Source of the DNA: Burkholderia arboris
GTDB taxonomy: Bacteria; Pseudomonadota; Gammaproteobacteria; Burkholderiales; Burkholderiaceae
Direction: 5' to 3'
Length of the DNA: 64,000 bases
Assembly: GCF_902499125.1 (NCBI RefSeq)
Contig: NZ_CABVPX010000011.1
Location: forward strand, 124,001 to 188,000
The notes beneath the pieces are model-generated. The model was given only the letters and a program-made list of their open reading frames with translations. It was not told the DNA's origin and searched no databases. The position numbers and the translations under genes were made by a program. Shown here piece by piece: positions 25,412-33,706 of the stretch. The stretch's first letter is position 1. Each line of letters opens with the position of its first letter.

Positions 25412-26383
25412 ATGCCGACAGACGCCCGACTCCTGCTTCTCGACCGCGATGCCGTCGCGCCCGCCCTTCAGGCCGGACAAGTCATGACGGCGGTCCGCGA
25501 AGCCTTCGTGCTGCACAGTCGGCGGGCCGGACGCGTATTCCCGGTGGTGCGCGAGAAGCTGCACACCGGCGGCGTGTTCGGCATCAAGTCGGGCGACGTC
25601 GCCGGCCAGGATCTGCTCGGTTTCAAGGCGGCCGGGTTCTGGCCGGGCAACCGGCGCGTCGGCGGCGAGCCGCATCAGGCCACCGTCGCACTGTTCGATC
25701 CGGCGACGGGCCGCCCGCTGTGCATCATGGACGGCAACGCGATCACCACCGCGCGGACCGGCGCAGCCGGCGGCCTCGGGCTGCAACAGCTCGCCCGCCC
25801 CGACAGCACGCGGATCTGCGTGTTCGGCACGGGCGTGCAGGCGCGCGTCCAGCTCGACTACGCGCTGAGCCTGCTGCCGCAGCGGTGCACGGTGCGGTAC
25901 GTGAACGTCAGCGGCGAGCCGGACCCGGAGTTCGAATCGGCCTTCCTGGAGCGATGCACGATCAGCATGGCGCGCGACCGGAACGACACGGTGGCCAACA
26001 GCGACGTGGTCATCACGGCAACACCCGGCGGCGGTGCGTTGTTCGACGCGGCCGCGGTTCAGCCGGGCACCCATCTGACCTGCGTGGGCGCCGATACCGC
26101 AGGCAAGCGCGAGCTGCCGGCCGGCGTGCTGGAACGCGCGCGCATTTTCGTGGACGATCACGACCAGGCGCGCCGCATCGGCGAGTGCCAGTGGGCGCCG
26201 GATTTGCCGCGCACGGAAATCGGTGACATCCTCGCCGGTGCGGCGTCGGTCGACCGTGCCGCGCACGACATCACCGTGTTCGACATGACGGGGCTCGCGC
26301 TTCAGGACCTGACCGTCGCACGCTTCCTGTATCGGCACGCCCTCGACAACGGCACCGGAACCTCCGTTCCGTGGCCCTGGTAA
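25412..26383 (+). CDS. Ornithine cyclodeaminase/mu-crystallin family protein, possible iminosuccinate reductase
   Basis: NAD(P)-dependent protein of 323 residues with the family pattern: KSGDVAGQDLLGFKAAGFWPGN, ICVFGTGVQARVQL (nucleotide motif near residue 140), NSDVVITATPGG, and LTCVGADTAGKREL. It is shorter and lacks the substrate motifs of the ornithine cyclodeaminase at 10056. Relatives are ketimine reductases, alanine dehydrogenases and BhcD iminosuccinate reductase. Adjacent to a DSD1-type enzyme it could reduce iminosuccinate, formed from 3-hydroxyaspartate, to aspartate. AAAGG precedes the ATG with a long spacer. Family certain, substrate inferred. Confidence 0.82.
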   Translation: MPTDARLLLLDRDAVAPALQAGQVMTAVREAFVLHSRRAGRVFPVVREKLHTGGVFGIKSGDVAGQDLLGFKAAGFWPGNRRVGGEPHQATVALFDPATGRPLCIMDGNAITTARTGAAGGLGLQQLARPDSTRICVFGTGVQARVQLDYALSLLPQRCTVRYVNVSGEPDPEFESAFLERCTISMARDRNDTVANSDVVITATPGGGALFDAAAVQPGTHLTCVGADTAGKRELPAGVLERARIFVDDHDQARRIGECQWAPDLPRTEIGDILAGAASVDRAAHDITVFDMTGLALQDLTVARFLYRHALDNGTGTSVPWPW

Positions 26384-26406
26384 GCAACCCTCCTCTTTCA
26401 ACCGCC

Positions 26407-27129
26407 ATGCGTCTCGCCAAAGTTTCCGCCGTCTCGTTCGATCTCGACGACACCCTGTGGCCGTTCGGGCCTTCCGTCATACGAGCCGAGGCGCTGCTGC
26501 GCGCATGGTTGATCGAGCGCGCACCCAATACCGGGCGTGTGCTGCCCACGCAACAGGCATTGAGCGAGCTCCGTGAGGAATACGAACGGCTGCGCCCGGA
26601 CCTCGCCGGCGATTTTCGCGCGATGAGAATCGGCTCGATCCAGCTGGCGCTGGCGCGCGCGAACGAAGATGTCGCGTTGACCGACGCCGCGTACGACGTG
26701 TTCTATGCCGCGCGGAACCGCGTCGAATTCTATGAAGACGCATTGCCAGCACTCGCGTGGTTGAGCGCCCGTTTTCCGTTGATTGCCGTGACCAACGGCA
26801 ACGCGGATCTCCGGCTGACCGGCGGCGGCGAATTCTTCCGCACGACGCTCAGCGCGCGCGCATTCGGCTTCGCGAAGCCGGAACCCGAGATCTTCCATGC
26901 GGCGGCGGACGCACTCGGCGTGCGTCCGGCCGAACTGCTGCACGTCGGCGACGACTTCCACCTCGATATCGTCGGCGCGCTGAATGCGGGGCTTCAGGCC
27001 GCATGGGTCGTTCGCGACCCGCGGCCGGCAACGGAACCCACCCCGCAGCAGGCCGCGACGCCGCACCTCACACTGCGCGACCTGTCGATGCTGTGTCGCG
27101 CACTCGGCGGCCCCGACGACGTGTCGTGA
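26407..27129 (+). CDS. HAD-superfamily hydrolase
   Basis: HAD phosphatase-like protein of 240 residues with all four motifs: DLDDTLW (motif I, nucleophile and acid Asp), VTNGN (II), FAKPEPEIF (III Lys), and GDDFHLDIVGA (IV). A helical cap lies between motifs I and II. The nearest described types are 2-haloacid dehalogenase-like and YigB-like FMN phosphatases; the substrate is unknown. ATG 26407 starts 23 bases after the previous stop and gives a typical N-terminus; an overlapping upstream GTG at 26371 is possible. No SD is obvious at either. Its link to the two enzymes upstream is positional only. Confidence 0.87.
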   Translation: MRLAKVSAVSFDLDDTLWPFGPSVIRAEALLRAWLIERAPNTGRVLPTQQALSELREEYERLRPDLAGDFRAMRIGSIQLALARANEDVALTDAAYDVFYAARNRVEFYEDALPALAWLSARFPLIAVTNGNADLRLTGGGEFFRTTLSARAFGFAKPEPEIFHAAADALGVRPAELLHVGDDFHLDIVGALNAGLQAAWVVRDPRPATEPTPQQAATPHLTLRDLSMLCRALGGPDDVS

Positions 27130-27142
27130 CCGCAACCGGGTG

Positions 27143-27165
27143 CGGCGCATGCCCGCATCGCGCCG
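27143..27165. terminator. Possible stem-loop between convergent HAD and GST genes
   Basis: CGGCGCATGC (27143-27152) can pair with GCATCGCGCCG (27155-27165) leaving one bulged C. It occupies most of the 36-base gap between the two convergent stops. There is no U-tract on either strand, so termination is only suggested. Confidence 0.35.
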
Positions 27166-27783
27166 TCACGCCGCCTTGCGTGCATCCGCGATCCGCTGCG
27201 GCGCCTTCGGCCGCGCATACAGCCGCTCGAGATACGCGCGCAGTTGCGGGAACGGTTCGATCAGGTGGCATTCGCTCGCCCAGTCGATCAGGTAGACCGT
27301 CACGCAATCGGCCACCGTCAGCGAATCGCCGACGATGAAGTCGCGCCCTTCGAGATGCTTGTCGAGGATCGCGGCCATCGTCGTGAAATCCTCGCGCGCC
27401 AGCTCGATATCGGCCGGCGAGCGCTTCTCCGGCGGATAGATGAACGAATGCCGCGTAATTCGCCACAGCGGCTGCTCGAGCTCCGTCACCGCGAACATGA
27501 CCCACCGGTAGGCCTCCGCACGCAGCGCCGGGTCGGTGGGCAGCAGCCCTTTTTCCGGGTACTTGTCCGCGAGGTACAGCACGATTGCGGCCGACTCGGG
27601 AATCACGAGGTCGCCGTCCACCAGCACGGGCACCTTGCCGGCCGGGTTGAGGCGCAGGAACTCGGGCCGCCGGTGCTCGCCCTCGAGCAGATTGACCGAC
27701 ACGAATTCGAAGTCCGCATCCAGTTCCTTCAGCCCCCACAGCGCGCGTTGCGAACGCGTGCCGGCAAATCCGTAAAGCTTCAT
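27166..27783 (-). CDS. Glutathione S-transferase
   Basis: Cytosolic GST of 205 residues: N-terminal thioredoxin-like domain MKLYGFAGTRSQRALWGL, with conserved cis-proline NPAGKVPVLVDGD and PESAAIVLYLADKYP, then an all-helical C-terminal domain with the N-capping motif region DFIVGDSLTVADC. It conjugates glutathione to electrophiles or isomerises them. ATG 27783 has GGAGA at proper distance. It lies 90 bases after the YciI-like gene on the same strand and both are downstream of the MarR-facing promoter, so a MarR-controlled electrophile or oxidant response is plausible. Confidence 0.9.
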   Translation of the reverse strand: MKLYGFAGTRSQRALWGLKELDADFEFVSVNLLEGEHRRPEFLRLNPAGKVPVLVDGDLVIPESAAIVLYLADKYPEKGLLPTDPALRAEAYRWVMFAVTELEQPLWRITRHSFIYPPEKRSPADIELAREDFTTMAAILDKHLEGRDFIVGDSLTVADCVTVYLIDWASECHLIEPFPQLRAYLERLYARPKAPQRIADARKAA

Positions 27784-27873
27784 CGCCAATCTCCATCCAG
27801 AATGTCGGGAAAATATCCGCCTGCCGGCCACGGCGCATCGACGCGACGCGCGGCGCCCGGCACGACGGGTCGC

Positions 27874-28242
27874 TCACGCGCCGGGAATCGCCAGCACCGG
27901 CATCACGTCGATCGCCACGCCCGGGAACAGCGTGAAATGCGGATGGCCTTCGAACAGCGCGGCGGCCGCCTCGTGCGACGCCGCGCGCACGACCGTAAAG
28001 CCGCTCAGCGCGTTGGCCGTGTCCTTGATGCCGCCCGCGTCGATGGTCTTGGTCTTGCCGAGCGGCCCGCCCATCTCGACGATCGCGTCGCGATGACGGT
28101 CGACCCACGCATGCCATGCGGCAATGCCGTCCCGCTCGCGCGTGCGCCGCGCCTCCTCCGGAAGCGCCACCCACGCCTTCATGGCCGGACTATCCTTGGT
28201 CCCGAGAAATACGGCGAGATACAACTGCTGTTGAGCACTCAT
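27874..28242 (-). CDS. YciI-like (YCII-related) protein
   Basis: Small 122-residue protein of the dimeric alpha-beta barrel, YCII-related type: LYLAVFLGTKDS, MKAWVALPEE, DAIVEMGGPLGKTKTI and ALSGFTVVRAASHEAAAALFEGHPHFTLFPG. Members of this class are associated with oxidant or quorum signal handling, but most, including this subgroup, lack an assigned reaction. A very strong SD GGAGGAGAAGG precedes ATG 28242. Divergent from the MarR gene and upstream of the GST gene. Confidence 0.82.
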   Translation of the reverse strand: MSAQQQLYLAVFLGTKDSPAMKAWVALPEEARRTRERDGIAAWHAWVDRHRDAIVEMGGPLGKTKTIDAGGIKDTANALSGFTVVRAASHEAAAALFEGHPHFTLFPGVAIDVMPVLAIPGA

Positions 28243-28288
28243 GCCTTCTCCTCCGATGACGGGCGCGGCGGGCTGCCGCGCCTCGACC

Positions 28289-28322
28289 TTGACAAGATAG
28301 GTTGATATCAACACAATTGCAA
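28289..28322. promoter_or_regulatory. Overlapping divergent promoters with central palindrome (MarR operator)
   Basis: A perfect 12-bp palindrome GTTGATATCAAC (28301-28312) lies between two overlapping promoters. Rightward: TTGACA (28289-28294), 17 bases, CACAAT (28312-28317), which places transcription start near the MarR ATG itself at 28324. Leftward: TTGCAA (28322-28317), 17 bases, TATCTT (28299-28294). Binding at the palindrome would block both, the classic MarR autorepressor layout. Confidence 0.7.
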
Positions 28323-28323
28323 C

Positions 28324-28791
28324 ATGGCACGAAAAGAAACGCTTCCTTTCGAAACGACGCTGATGGTGCGCGATTGCTGCCTGTGCCTGCACATGCAGCG
28401 CGCGGCGCGCAATCTTGCGCGCATCTTCGACGATGCACTGCGCCCGCTCGACCTCACCAACGGCCAGTTCTCGCTGCTGATGTCGCTGAACCGGCCTCAA
28501 CCGGCCCCGATGAAATCGGTCGCGTCGCTGCTCGCGATGGACCGCACCACGCTCACCGCCGCGCTCAAACCGCTCGAGCGGCGCGGCCTCGTGACGATCA
28601 TCCAGGACCCGGACGACCGGCGCAGCCGCCTGCTCGAACTGACGCCGGCCGGCCACGACCTGCTGGCCGACGCGTTCCCGCTGTGGCAGCAGACCCATGC
28701 CGACATCGAGCGCCCGTTCGCACCGGGCGAAGTCGATCAGTTGCGCGGCCAGTTGCGTGCGCTATCGGTCGATCCGGCGGCACGCGACTGA
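28324..28791 (+). CDS. MarR-family transcriptional regulator
   Basis: Regulator of 155 residues with a dimerising helix at the start, winged helix region LTNGQFSLLMSLN, SVASLLAMDRTTLTAALKPLERRGLVTIIQDPDDRRSRLLELTPAG, the diagnostic MarR segment. Two cysteines (RDCCLCLHM) near residues 18-21 are suited to redox or electrophile sensing, as in OhrR-like members. No SD precedes the ATG, and the predicted transcription start falls on it, so the message may be leaderless. It faces YciI and GST genes, the likely targets. Confidence 0.9.
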   Translation: MARKETLPFETTLMVRDCCLCLHMQRAARNLARIFDDALRPLDLTNGQFSLLMSLNRPQPAPMKSVASLLAMDRTTLTAALKPLERRGLVTIIQDPDDRRSRLLELTPAGHDLLADAFPLWQQTHADIERPFAPGEVDQLRGQLRALSVDPAARD

Positions 28792-28926
28792 ACCGGCGCG
28801 CGACCGGTTGCCGGTCTCCTGCCATTCCTTGTCAGTTGTCATCGTACGAATGCCTCACGGCACCCGATTCGGTGGCAATATCGCTCGGCACGACAACCAA
28901 TCCGGTCTTCACAAGGAGGAGCGAGC

Positions 28927-29688
28927 ATGAGCAGCAACGAGAAAGGCGCGTATTTCCGGTCGCTACACCGCGCGGGCCAGCCGCTGGCGCTGTTCAACGT
29001 GTGGGATGCCGGCAGTGCGCGCACGGTCGCCGACGCGGGCGCCGTCGCACTGGCAACCGGCAGCTGGTCGGTCGCGGTGGCCAACGGTTTCGTCGACGGC
29101 GAGCAGATGCCGCGCGCGCTGATGATGGAGGTGCTCGAACGAATCACGCGCGCAACGGACCTGCCCGTCACCGTCGATCTCGAAAGCGGGTACGGCGAGC
29201 GGCCGGACGATGTCGGCGACACGATCACGCTGAGCATCCAGGCCGGCGCGATCGGCTGCAACCTCGAAGACAGTGTTCCGGCAACGGGCGAATTGCGTGA
29301 CACCGAAGCAGCGGCAGCCCGGATCGCCGCGGCACGGCAGGCGGCCGATCGTGCGGGTGCCGACTACTTCATCAATGCGCGCACCGACGTGTTCTTCAAG
29401 GCAGCGGCCGATACGCACGACGAACGCCTGCTCGACGCGACGCTGGCGCGCGCACGTGCGTATGCGGCAGCCGGGGCCGACGGCCTGTTCGTGCCGGGCC
29501 TTCGCTCGCCGGCGCTCATTCGCGCGCTGACGGCCGCGTCGCCGCTGCCCGTGAACGTGATGCGCGTCGCGGAAACGCCGACGCTCGCCGACTTCGCGGA
29601 ATACGGCGTGGCGCGCATCAGCCACGGGCCCTATCCGTATCTGCAGGCGATGAAGACGCTGGCTTCGATGGTCAAGCAAGGCGGCTAG
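28927..29688 (+). CDS. Isocitrate lyase/PEP mutase-family protein
   Basis: TIM-barrel protein of 253 residues with the ICL/PEPM superfamily pattern: PLALFNVWDAGSARTVADAGA, TVDLESGYGE (metal-binding acidic residues), GCNLEDSV and INARTDVFF. It is the short subfamily that lacks the KKCGH-type catalytic loop of isocitrate lyase; members include oxaloacetate decarboxylase-like, carboxyphosphonoenolpyruvate-type and uncharacterised lyases. An ideal AAGGAGGAG site precedes the ATG. No pathway partner is adjacent, so the substrate is unknown. Confidence 0.85.
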   Translation: MSSNEKGAYFRSLHRAGQPLALFNVWDAGSARTVADAGAVALATGSWSVAVANGFVDGEQMPRALMMEVLERITRATDLPVTVDLESGYGERPDDVGDTITLSIQAGAIGCNLEDSVPATGELRDTEAAAARIAAARQAADRAGADYFINARTDVFFKAAADTHDERLLDATLARARAYAAAGADGLFVPGLRSPALIRALTAASPLPVNVMRVAETPTLADFAEYGVARISHGPYPYLQAMKTLASMVKQGG

Positions 29689-29822
29689 CGGATTCGCGGA
29701 GCGGTCGCGCGCCGGGTGTGCATCGAACGATTACATTGCATGTAATTGGCGCACGACACGCACGCTCTTACGCTTCGGGTGTCGCGCCGCCATTCCGGCG
29801 GCGCTCCTCGCCCGGGAACATC

Positions 29823-30380
29823 ATGTCCGCCTATCCGCTTCATACGATCGATTCCGCGCCGGCCGAATCGAAGCCTGTCCTCCGGCAGCTCCAGCACACC
29901 TTCGGCATCGTCCCGAACATCGCGGCAGCCATGGCCGCGTCGCCGGTGCTGATCAACGGCTTCATCGGCCTGTTCGAGCGCGTGCATGCCAGCAGCCTCA
30001 CCGAGCCGCAGATCCAGACGCTGCTGCTCACCAACGCGGTGACGAACGCAAGCGAATGGCCGGTCGCGTTCCATACCGCGCTCGCGCTGAAACAGGGGGT
30101 GGCGCCCGCCGACGTCGATGCGATCCGGCGCGGCGACCTGCCCGCCGACGCGAAACTGGCCGCGCTGTCGGCCACGGCGCGCGCGCTGATCGACACGCGC
30201 GGCCACCTGGCCGACGCCGACCGGCAGTCGTTTCTCGACGCGGGATTCGGCGCCGGGCAGTTGCTGGAAGTGATCGCCGTCGTCGCCGCGTCGACGATCA
30301 CGAACTACGTCGGCAGCGTCGCGCAGCCCGCGCTCGAAGCGCCGTTCGACGCATTCGCGTGGCATGCGCATGCCGCGTGA
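29823..30380 (+). CDS. CMD-fold protein lacking the CxxC motif
   Basis: Protein of 185 residues related to carboxymuconolactone decarboxylase/AhpD: FGIVPNIAAAMAASPVLINGFIGL, then TNAVTNASEWPVAFHTALA where AhpD proteins have NxCxYCxxxH. Both cysteines are replaced (Ser-Glu-Trp), the His is kept, and the whole chain has no cysteine. It therefore cannot act as a thiol peroxidase and may have another activity or bind a ligand. ATG 29823 has a weak GGGAA site. Position between the PEP mutase-like and XRE genes gives no clear context. Confidence 0.78.
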   Translation: MSAYPLHTIDSAPAESKPVLRQLQHTFGIVPNIAAAMAASPVLINGFIGLFERVHASSLTEPQIQTLLLTNAVTNASEWPVAFHTALALKQGVAPADVDAIRRGDLPADAKLAALSATARALIDTRGHLADADRQSFLDAGFGAGQLLEVIAVVAASTITNYVGSVAQPALEAPFDAFAWHAHAA

Positions 30381-30428
30381 GTCCGATATAGTCGTTCGCG
30401 TCGATCACGGAACGATCAGGCCCCCCCG

Positions 30429-31274
30429 ATGAACGCCAGCCGCCGCGATCCGGACACGCCGCCGCACGAACTGGGCCAGTTGCTGCGCTACTGGCGCGAC
30501 GTGCGCGGCGTGAGCCAGCTCGACCTGTCGCTCGACGCGGGCATCTCGCAGCGCCAGATCAGCTTCATCGAAAGCGGACGCAGCGTGCCGGGCCGCGACA
30601 CGCTGCTGACGCTCGCGCAGGCGCTGGACGTGCCGCTGCGCGAGCGCAACGCGCTGCTGCTCGCGGCCGGCTATGCGCCGGTGTATTCGGAAGCGCCGTG
30701 GGATGCGCAGGAGATGCATGGCGTGATCCGCGCGCTCGAACGCGTCGTACGGCAGCACGAGCCGTTTCCGGCGATCGTGATGGACCGCCACTGGAACGTG
30801 TTGATGACCAACGATGCGGCGCCGCGCTTTTTCGGCTGCTTCATCGACATGGCTGCGCGCGAAGGCCCGCGCAACCTGCTGCGCCTGATGTTCGATCCGC
30901 ACGGCATGCGGCCGTTCGTGGCCGACTGGGGCACCGTGTCGCGCAGCCTGCTGCAGCGCGTGCATCGCGAATCGGTCGGCCGCGTGCTCGACGACGAAAC
31001 CCGGCAGTTGCTCGACGACCTGCTCGCCAGCCCCGATGCGCCGCGCGACTGGAACACGCCGCCGGCGCCGGCCGCCGCGCCGTCGCTGCCGGTCATCCCG
31101 ATCGGCTTTATCCACGAAGGCGTCGTGCTGCGTTACTTCTCGTTGATCACGACGGTCGGTACGCCGCAAAGCGCGGCTGCGCAGGAACTGCGCATGGAGT
31201 GCATGTTTCCGGCCGACGACGCGACCGAAGCGCGTCACCGGCAACTGCTCGACGCGCACGCGCCGGTACGTTGA
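30429..31274 (+). CDS. XRE-family regulator with MmyB-like ligand domain
   Basis: Protein of 281 residues: N-terminal helix-turn-helix LGQLLRYWRDVRGVSQLDLSLDAGISQRQISFIESGRSVPGRDTLLTLAQAL (about residues 14-65), then a PAS-like MmyB domain with the typical VMDRHWNVLMTNDAAPRFFG (near 118). Such regulators bind fatty acid-like or small ligands and often control a divergent short-chain dehydrogenase; here the preceding gene is a CMD-fold protein 48 bases away on the same strand. It converges with an MFS exporter gene. Confidence 0.88.
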   Translation: MNASRRDPDTPPHELGQLLRYWRDVRGVSQLDLSLDAGISQRQISFIESGRSVPGRDTLLTLAQALDVPLRERNALLLAAGYAPVYSEAPWDAQEMHGVIRALERVVRQHEPFPAIVMDRHWNVLMTNDAAPRFFGCFIDMAAREGPRNLLRLMFDPHGMRPFVADWGTVSRSLLQRVHRESVGRVLDDETRQLLDDLLASPDAPRDWNTPPAPAAAPSLPVIPIGFIHEGVVLRYFSLITTVGTPQSAAAQELRMECMFPADDATEARHRQLLDAHAPVR

Positions 31275-31275
31275 G

Positions 31276-31297
31276 CGGCGGGCCGGGCGGCCCGCCG
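31276..31297. terminator. Bidirectional stem-loop between XRE and MFS genes
   Basis: CGGCGGGCC (31276-31284) pairs perfectly with GGCCCGCCG (31289-31297) around a four-base loop, immediately after the XRE gene stop and just before the convergent MFS stop. A U-tract is missing, so it may work as a 3' stabiliser or Rho-assisted terminator. Confidence 0.5.
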
Positions 31298-31304
31298 GCA
31301 TCCG

Positions 31305-32516
31305 TCATTCCGCCAGCGCGGACACCACGCCGACGCGCTTCGGCACGCCGGTCACGATCGTCGCGACCGCGACCGCCAGCACGACGGCCGCGCCGACGAA
31401 CACGCCGGCCGCGCCGTTCGCGTCGAACACGACGCCACCGGCCGCCGCCCCCGTCGCGATCGCGAGCTGGATGGCCGCGACGATCAGCCCGCCCGCGCTC
31501 TCGGCCTCGTCGGGCACGGTACGCGTGACCCACGTCGACCACGCGACCGGCACGCCGCCGAACGCCATCCCCCACAACGCGACGAGCACCGCGTCGATCA
31601 TCGGCGCACGGCCGAGCGCGACGAGCGCGATGCCGAGCACGACCATCAACGCGGGCATGCCGATCAGCATCGGCCGCAGTCGGTGTTCGAGCACGCGGCC
31701 GGCCAGCGACGTGCCGACGAAGTTCGCGATGCCGTAGCCGAGCAGGATCGCCGACAGCCCGTTCACGCCGACACCTGCCACCTGTTCGAGGAACGGCCGC
31801 AGATACGTGAAGAACGCGAAATGCCCGGTGAACACGAGGATCGTCGCGAACATCCCGAGGCCGACGGTCGGCCGGCGCAGCACGTCGATCAGCGTACGCA
31901 GCCGCGTCGTGCCGCTCGGCGGCATCGACGGCAGCGTGAGGATCTGCGACACGAACGAGAGGCCGCCGAGCGCGGCCGCGATCAGGAACACGTTGCGCCA
32001 GCCGATCAGGTGGCCGAAGTAGCTGCCCATCGGCGCGGACGCGATCGTCGCGACCGCCACGCCGCTGAAGATGATCGACAGCGCGCGCGGCACCATCGAC
32101 GTCGGCACGAGCCGCATCGCGGTGGCCGTCGCCATCGTCCAGAAGCCGCCGAGCGCGATGCCGAGCACGACGCGCCCGATCAGCAGCGTCGTCAGGTTCG
32201 GCGCGAACGCGACCGCCAGGTTCGACGCGACGAGCAGCACCGAGAACACGAGCAGCACGCGCCGCCGGTCGATCGTGCGCGTCAGCGCCGAGATCAGCAG
32301 GCTCGTGACGAGCGCGACCGTCGCGGTGGCCGTGACGGCCTGCCCGGCCACGCCTTCGGTCACGCCGAGGCTGTCGGCCATCGGCGTCAGCAGGCTCGCC
32401 GGCAGGAATTCGGCCGTGACGAGCCCGAACACGCCGAGCGCCATCGCGAATACCGCGCCCCAGGCCGGTTCGCGGGGGGCCGCCGTCGAGGCGGCCGAGG
32501 AGATTCCGGGATTCAT
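31305..32516 (-). CDS. MFS drug/metabolite exporter (DHA1-like)
   Basis: Twelve-helix transporter of 403 residues with N-terminal VFGLVTAEFLPASLLTPMADSLGVTEGVAGQAVT, TRTIDRRRVLL, RVVLGIALGGFWTMATATAMRLVP (motif C-like, antiporter) and FGGVPVAWSTWVTRTVPDEAESAGGL. This pattern is shared by the NepI purine ribonucleoside and arabinose-type exporters. It probably works as a proton antiporter. It diverges from an AraC-type regulator, the likely controller. Start ATG 32516 has CGGAACC upstream. Confidence 0.88.
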   Translation of the reverse strand: MNPGISSAASTAAPREPAWGAVFAMALGVFGLVTAEFLPASLLTPMADSLGVTEGVAGQAVTATATVALVTSLLISALTRTIDRRRVLLVFSVLLVASNLAVAFAPNLTTLLIGRVVLGIALGGFWTMATATAMRLVPTSMVPRALSIIFSGVAVATIASAPMGSYFGHLIGWRNVFLIAAALGGLSFVSQILTLPSMPPSGTTRLRTLIDVLRRPTVGLGMFATILVFTGHFAFFTYLRPFLEQVAGVGVNGLSAILLGYGIANFVGTSLAGRVLEHRLRPMLIGMPALMVVLGIALVALGRAPMIDAVLVALWGMAFGGVPVAWSTWVTRTVPDEAESAGGLIVAAIQLAIATGAAAGGVVFDANGAAGVFVGAAVVLAVAVATIVTGVPKRVGVVSALAE

Positions 32517-32631
32517 GCGTGGTTCCGTGTCGGTTAGGGAAAGTACTGATGAGGGCGTATCGTAAGGAACCACGTCAGGACGGTCTATGACATACAATCC
32601 GTGCTTATTGATCGAACGTCCGAATCTCGAT

Positions 32632-33636
32632 ATGTCCGAGCCTCTTCTGCCCCCGATTCCCGATGTGCACGACCTCGTCAGCGAGCTGCTGCTGGGGATG
32701 CGCCTGAGCGGCGTGCAGTACCGCCGCATCCAGGTCGCGCGGCCGTTCGGGCTGAATTTCGGCCATGTGACGGGCCGCGCGCAGTTCCATTTCGTCGTGC
32801 GCGGGCCCGTGCTGCTGCGCGATGCGTCGGGCGAGACGATGCGGCTCGAGGCCGGCGACGCGATCCTGCTGCCGCACGGCCGCGTGCACGCGCTGGTGTC
32901 GGACGCGGATGCGCCGTGCCACGAACTCAACGGCTTCGAGGTCGCGAAGATCTGCGACACGGTCGCGTCGGTGGCATCGGCCGGTGCGTCGCCGGCCCGT
33001 TGCGCGACGACCGAGCCGGGCGCCGGCGATGCGCTGATCTTCAGCGCGTGCATGGAACTCGATCTCGGCGGCATGCAGCCGCTGGTCGGCACGATGCCCG
33101 AGTTCATGCATGTGGGCACGCTGCTCGCGCGCTACCCGGAAATCCGCCCGATGCTCGACGCGATGGAGCGCGAAGCATGCACGGCGCGCGCGGGCTTCGC
33201 GGGCATTCTCGCGCGGCTCGCGGATGTGGTCGCGGCGTTCATCGTGCGCGGCTGGGTCGAGTGCGGATGCGGCGACGCGACGGGCTGGGTGCAGGCGCTG
33301 CGCGAGCCGAAGCTCGGCCGCGCGATCGTCGCGCTGCATCGCGACCCCGGTCGCAACTGGAGCGTCGCGGAACTCGCGACCGAAGCGGGCGTGTCGCGCT
33401 CGGTGTTCGCCGAACGGTTTCTCGCGGCGACCGGGATGACGCCCGTGCGCTACCTGACCGAGCTGCGGATGCGGCTCGCCGCGCAGTGGATCGCGCGCGA
33501 CCGCGAGACGATCGAAGCCGTCGCGTACCGGCTCGGCTACGGCTCGCTGGCCGCGTTCAGCCGTGCGTTCAAGCGCGTGGTCGGCAAGCCGCCGGGTGCG
33601 GTGCGCGCGGACGGTGAGGTGCGCGTCGAAGCATGA
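32632..33636 (+). CDS. AraC-family transcriptional regulator
   Basis: Regulator of 334 residues with an N-terminal cupin-type ligand domain (HFVVRGPVLLRDASGETMRLEAGDAILLPHGRVHAL) and the C-terminal double helix-turn-helix (WSVAELATEAGVSRSVFAERFLAATGMTPVRYLTELRMRLAAQWI, VAYRLGYGSLAAFSRAFKRVVGKPPG). The frame is open from ATG 32587, which has AGGA six bases upstream, but codons between 32587 and 32632 (ACA, TTA, TTG, AAT) are unlike this genome, so that stretch looks like promoter and I start at 32632. It diverges from the MFS exporter and probably regulates it. Confidence 0.88.
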   Translation: MSEPLLPPIPDVHDLVSELLLGMRLSGVQYRRIQVARPFGLNFGHVTGRAQFHFVVRGPVLLRDASGETMRLEAGDAILLPHGRVHALVSDADAPCHELNGFEVAKICDTVASVASAGASPARCATTEPGAGDALIFSACMELDLGGMQPLVGTMPEFMHVGTLLARYPEIRPMLDAMEREACTARAGFAGILARLADVVAAFIVRGWVECGCGDATGWVQALREPKLGRAIVALHRDPGRNWSVAELATEAGVSRSVFAERFLAATGMTPVRYLTELRMRLAAQWIARDRETIEAVAYRLGYGSLAAFSRAFKRVVGKPPGAVRADGEVRVEA

Positions 33637-33706
33637 TGCGTCGCGCGTGAGGCTCGCGACGGCCGCCAGGCGTCGCTCAAGTCACCGCCACGCACGATGG
33701 CAGCGC

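Noticed and set aside
32587-32631. Upstream ATG as the start of the AraC regulator
   Set aside because: Although AGGA precedes it, the 15 added codons include TTA and ACA, which are very rare here, and the added residues have no family support.
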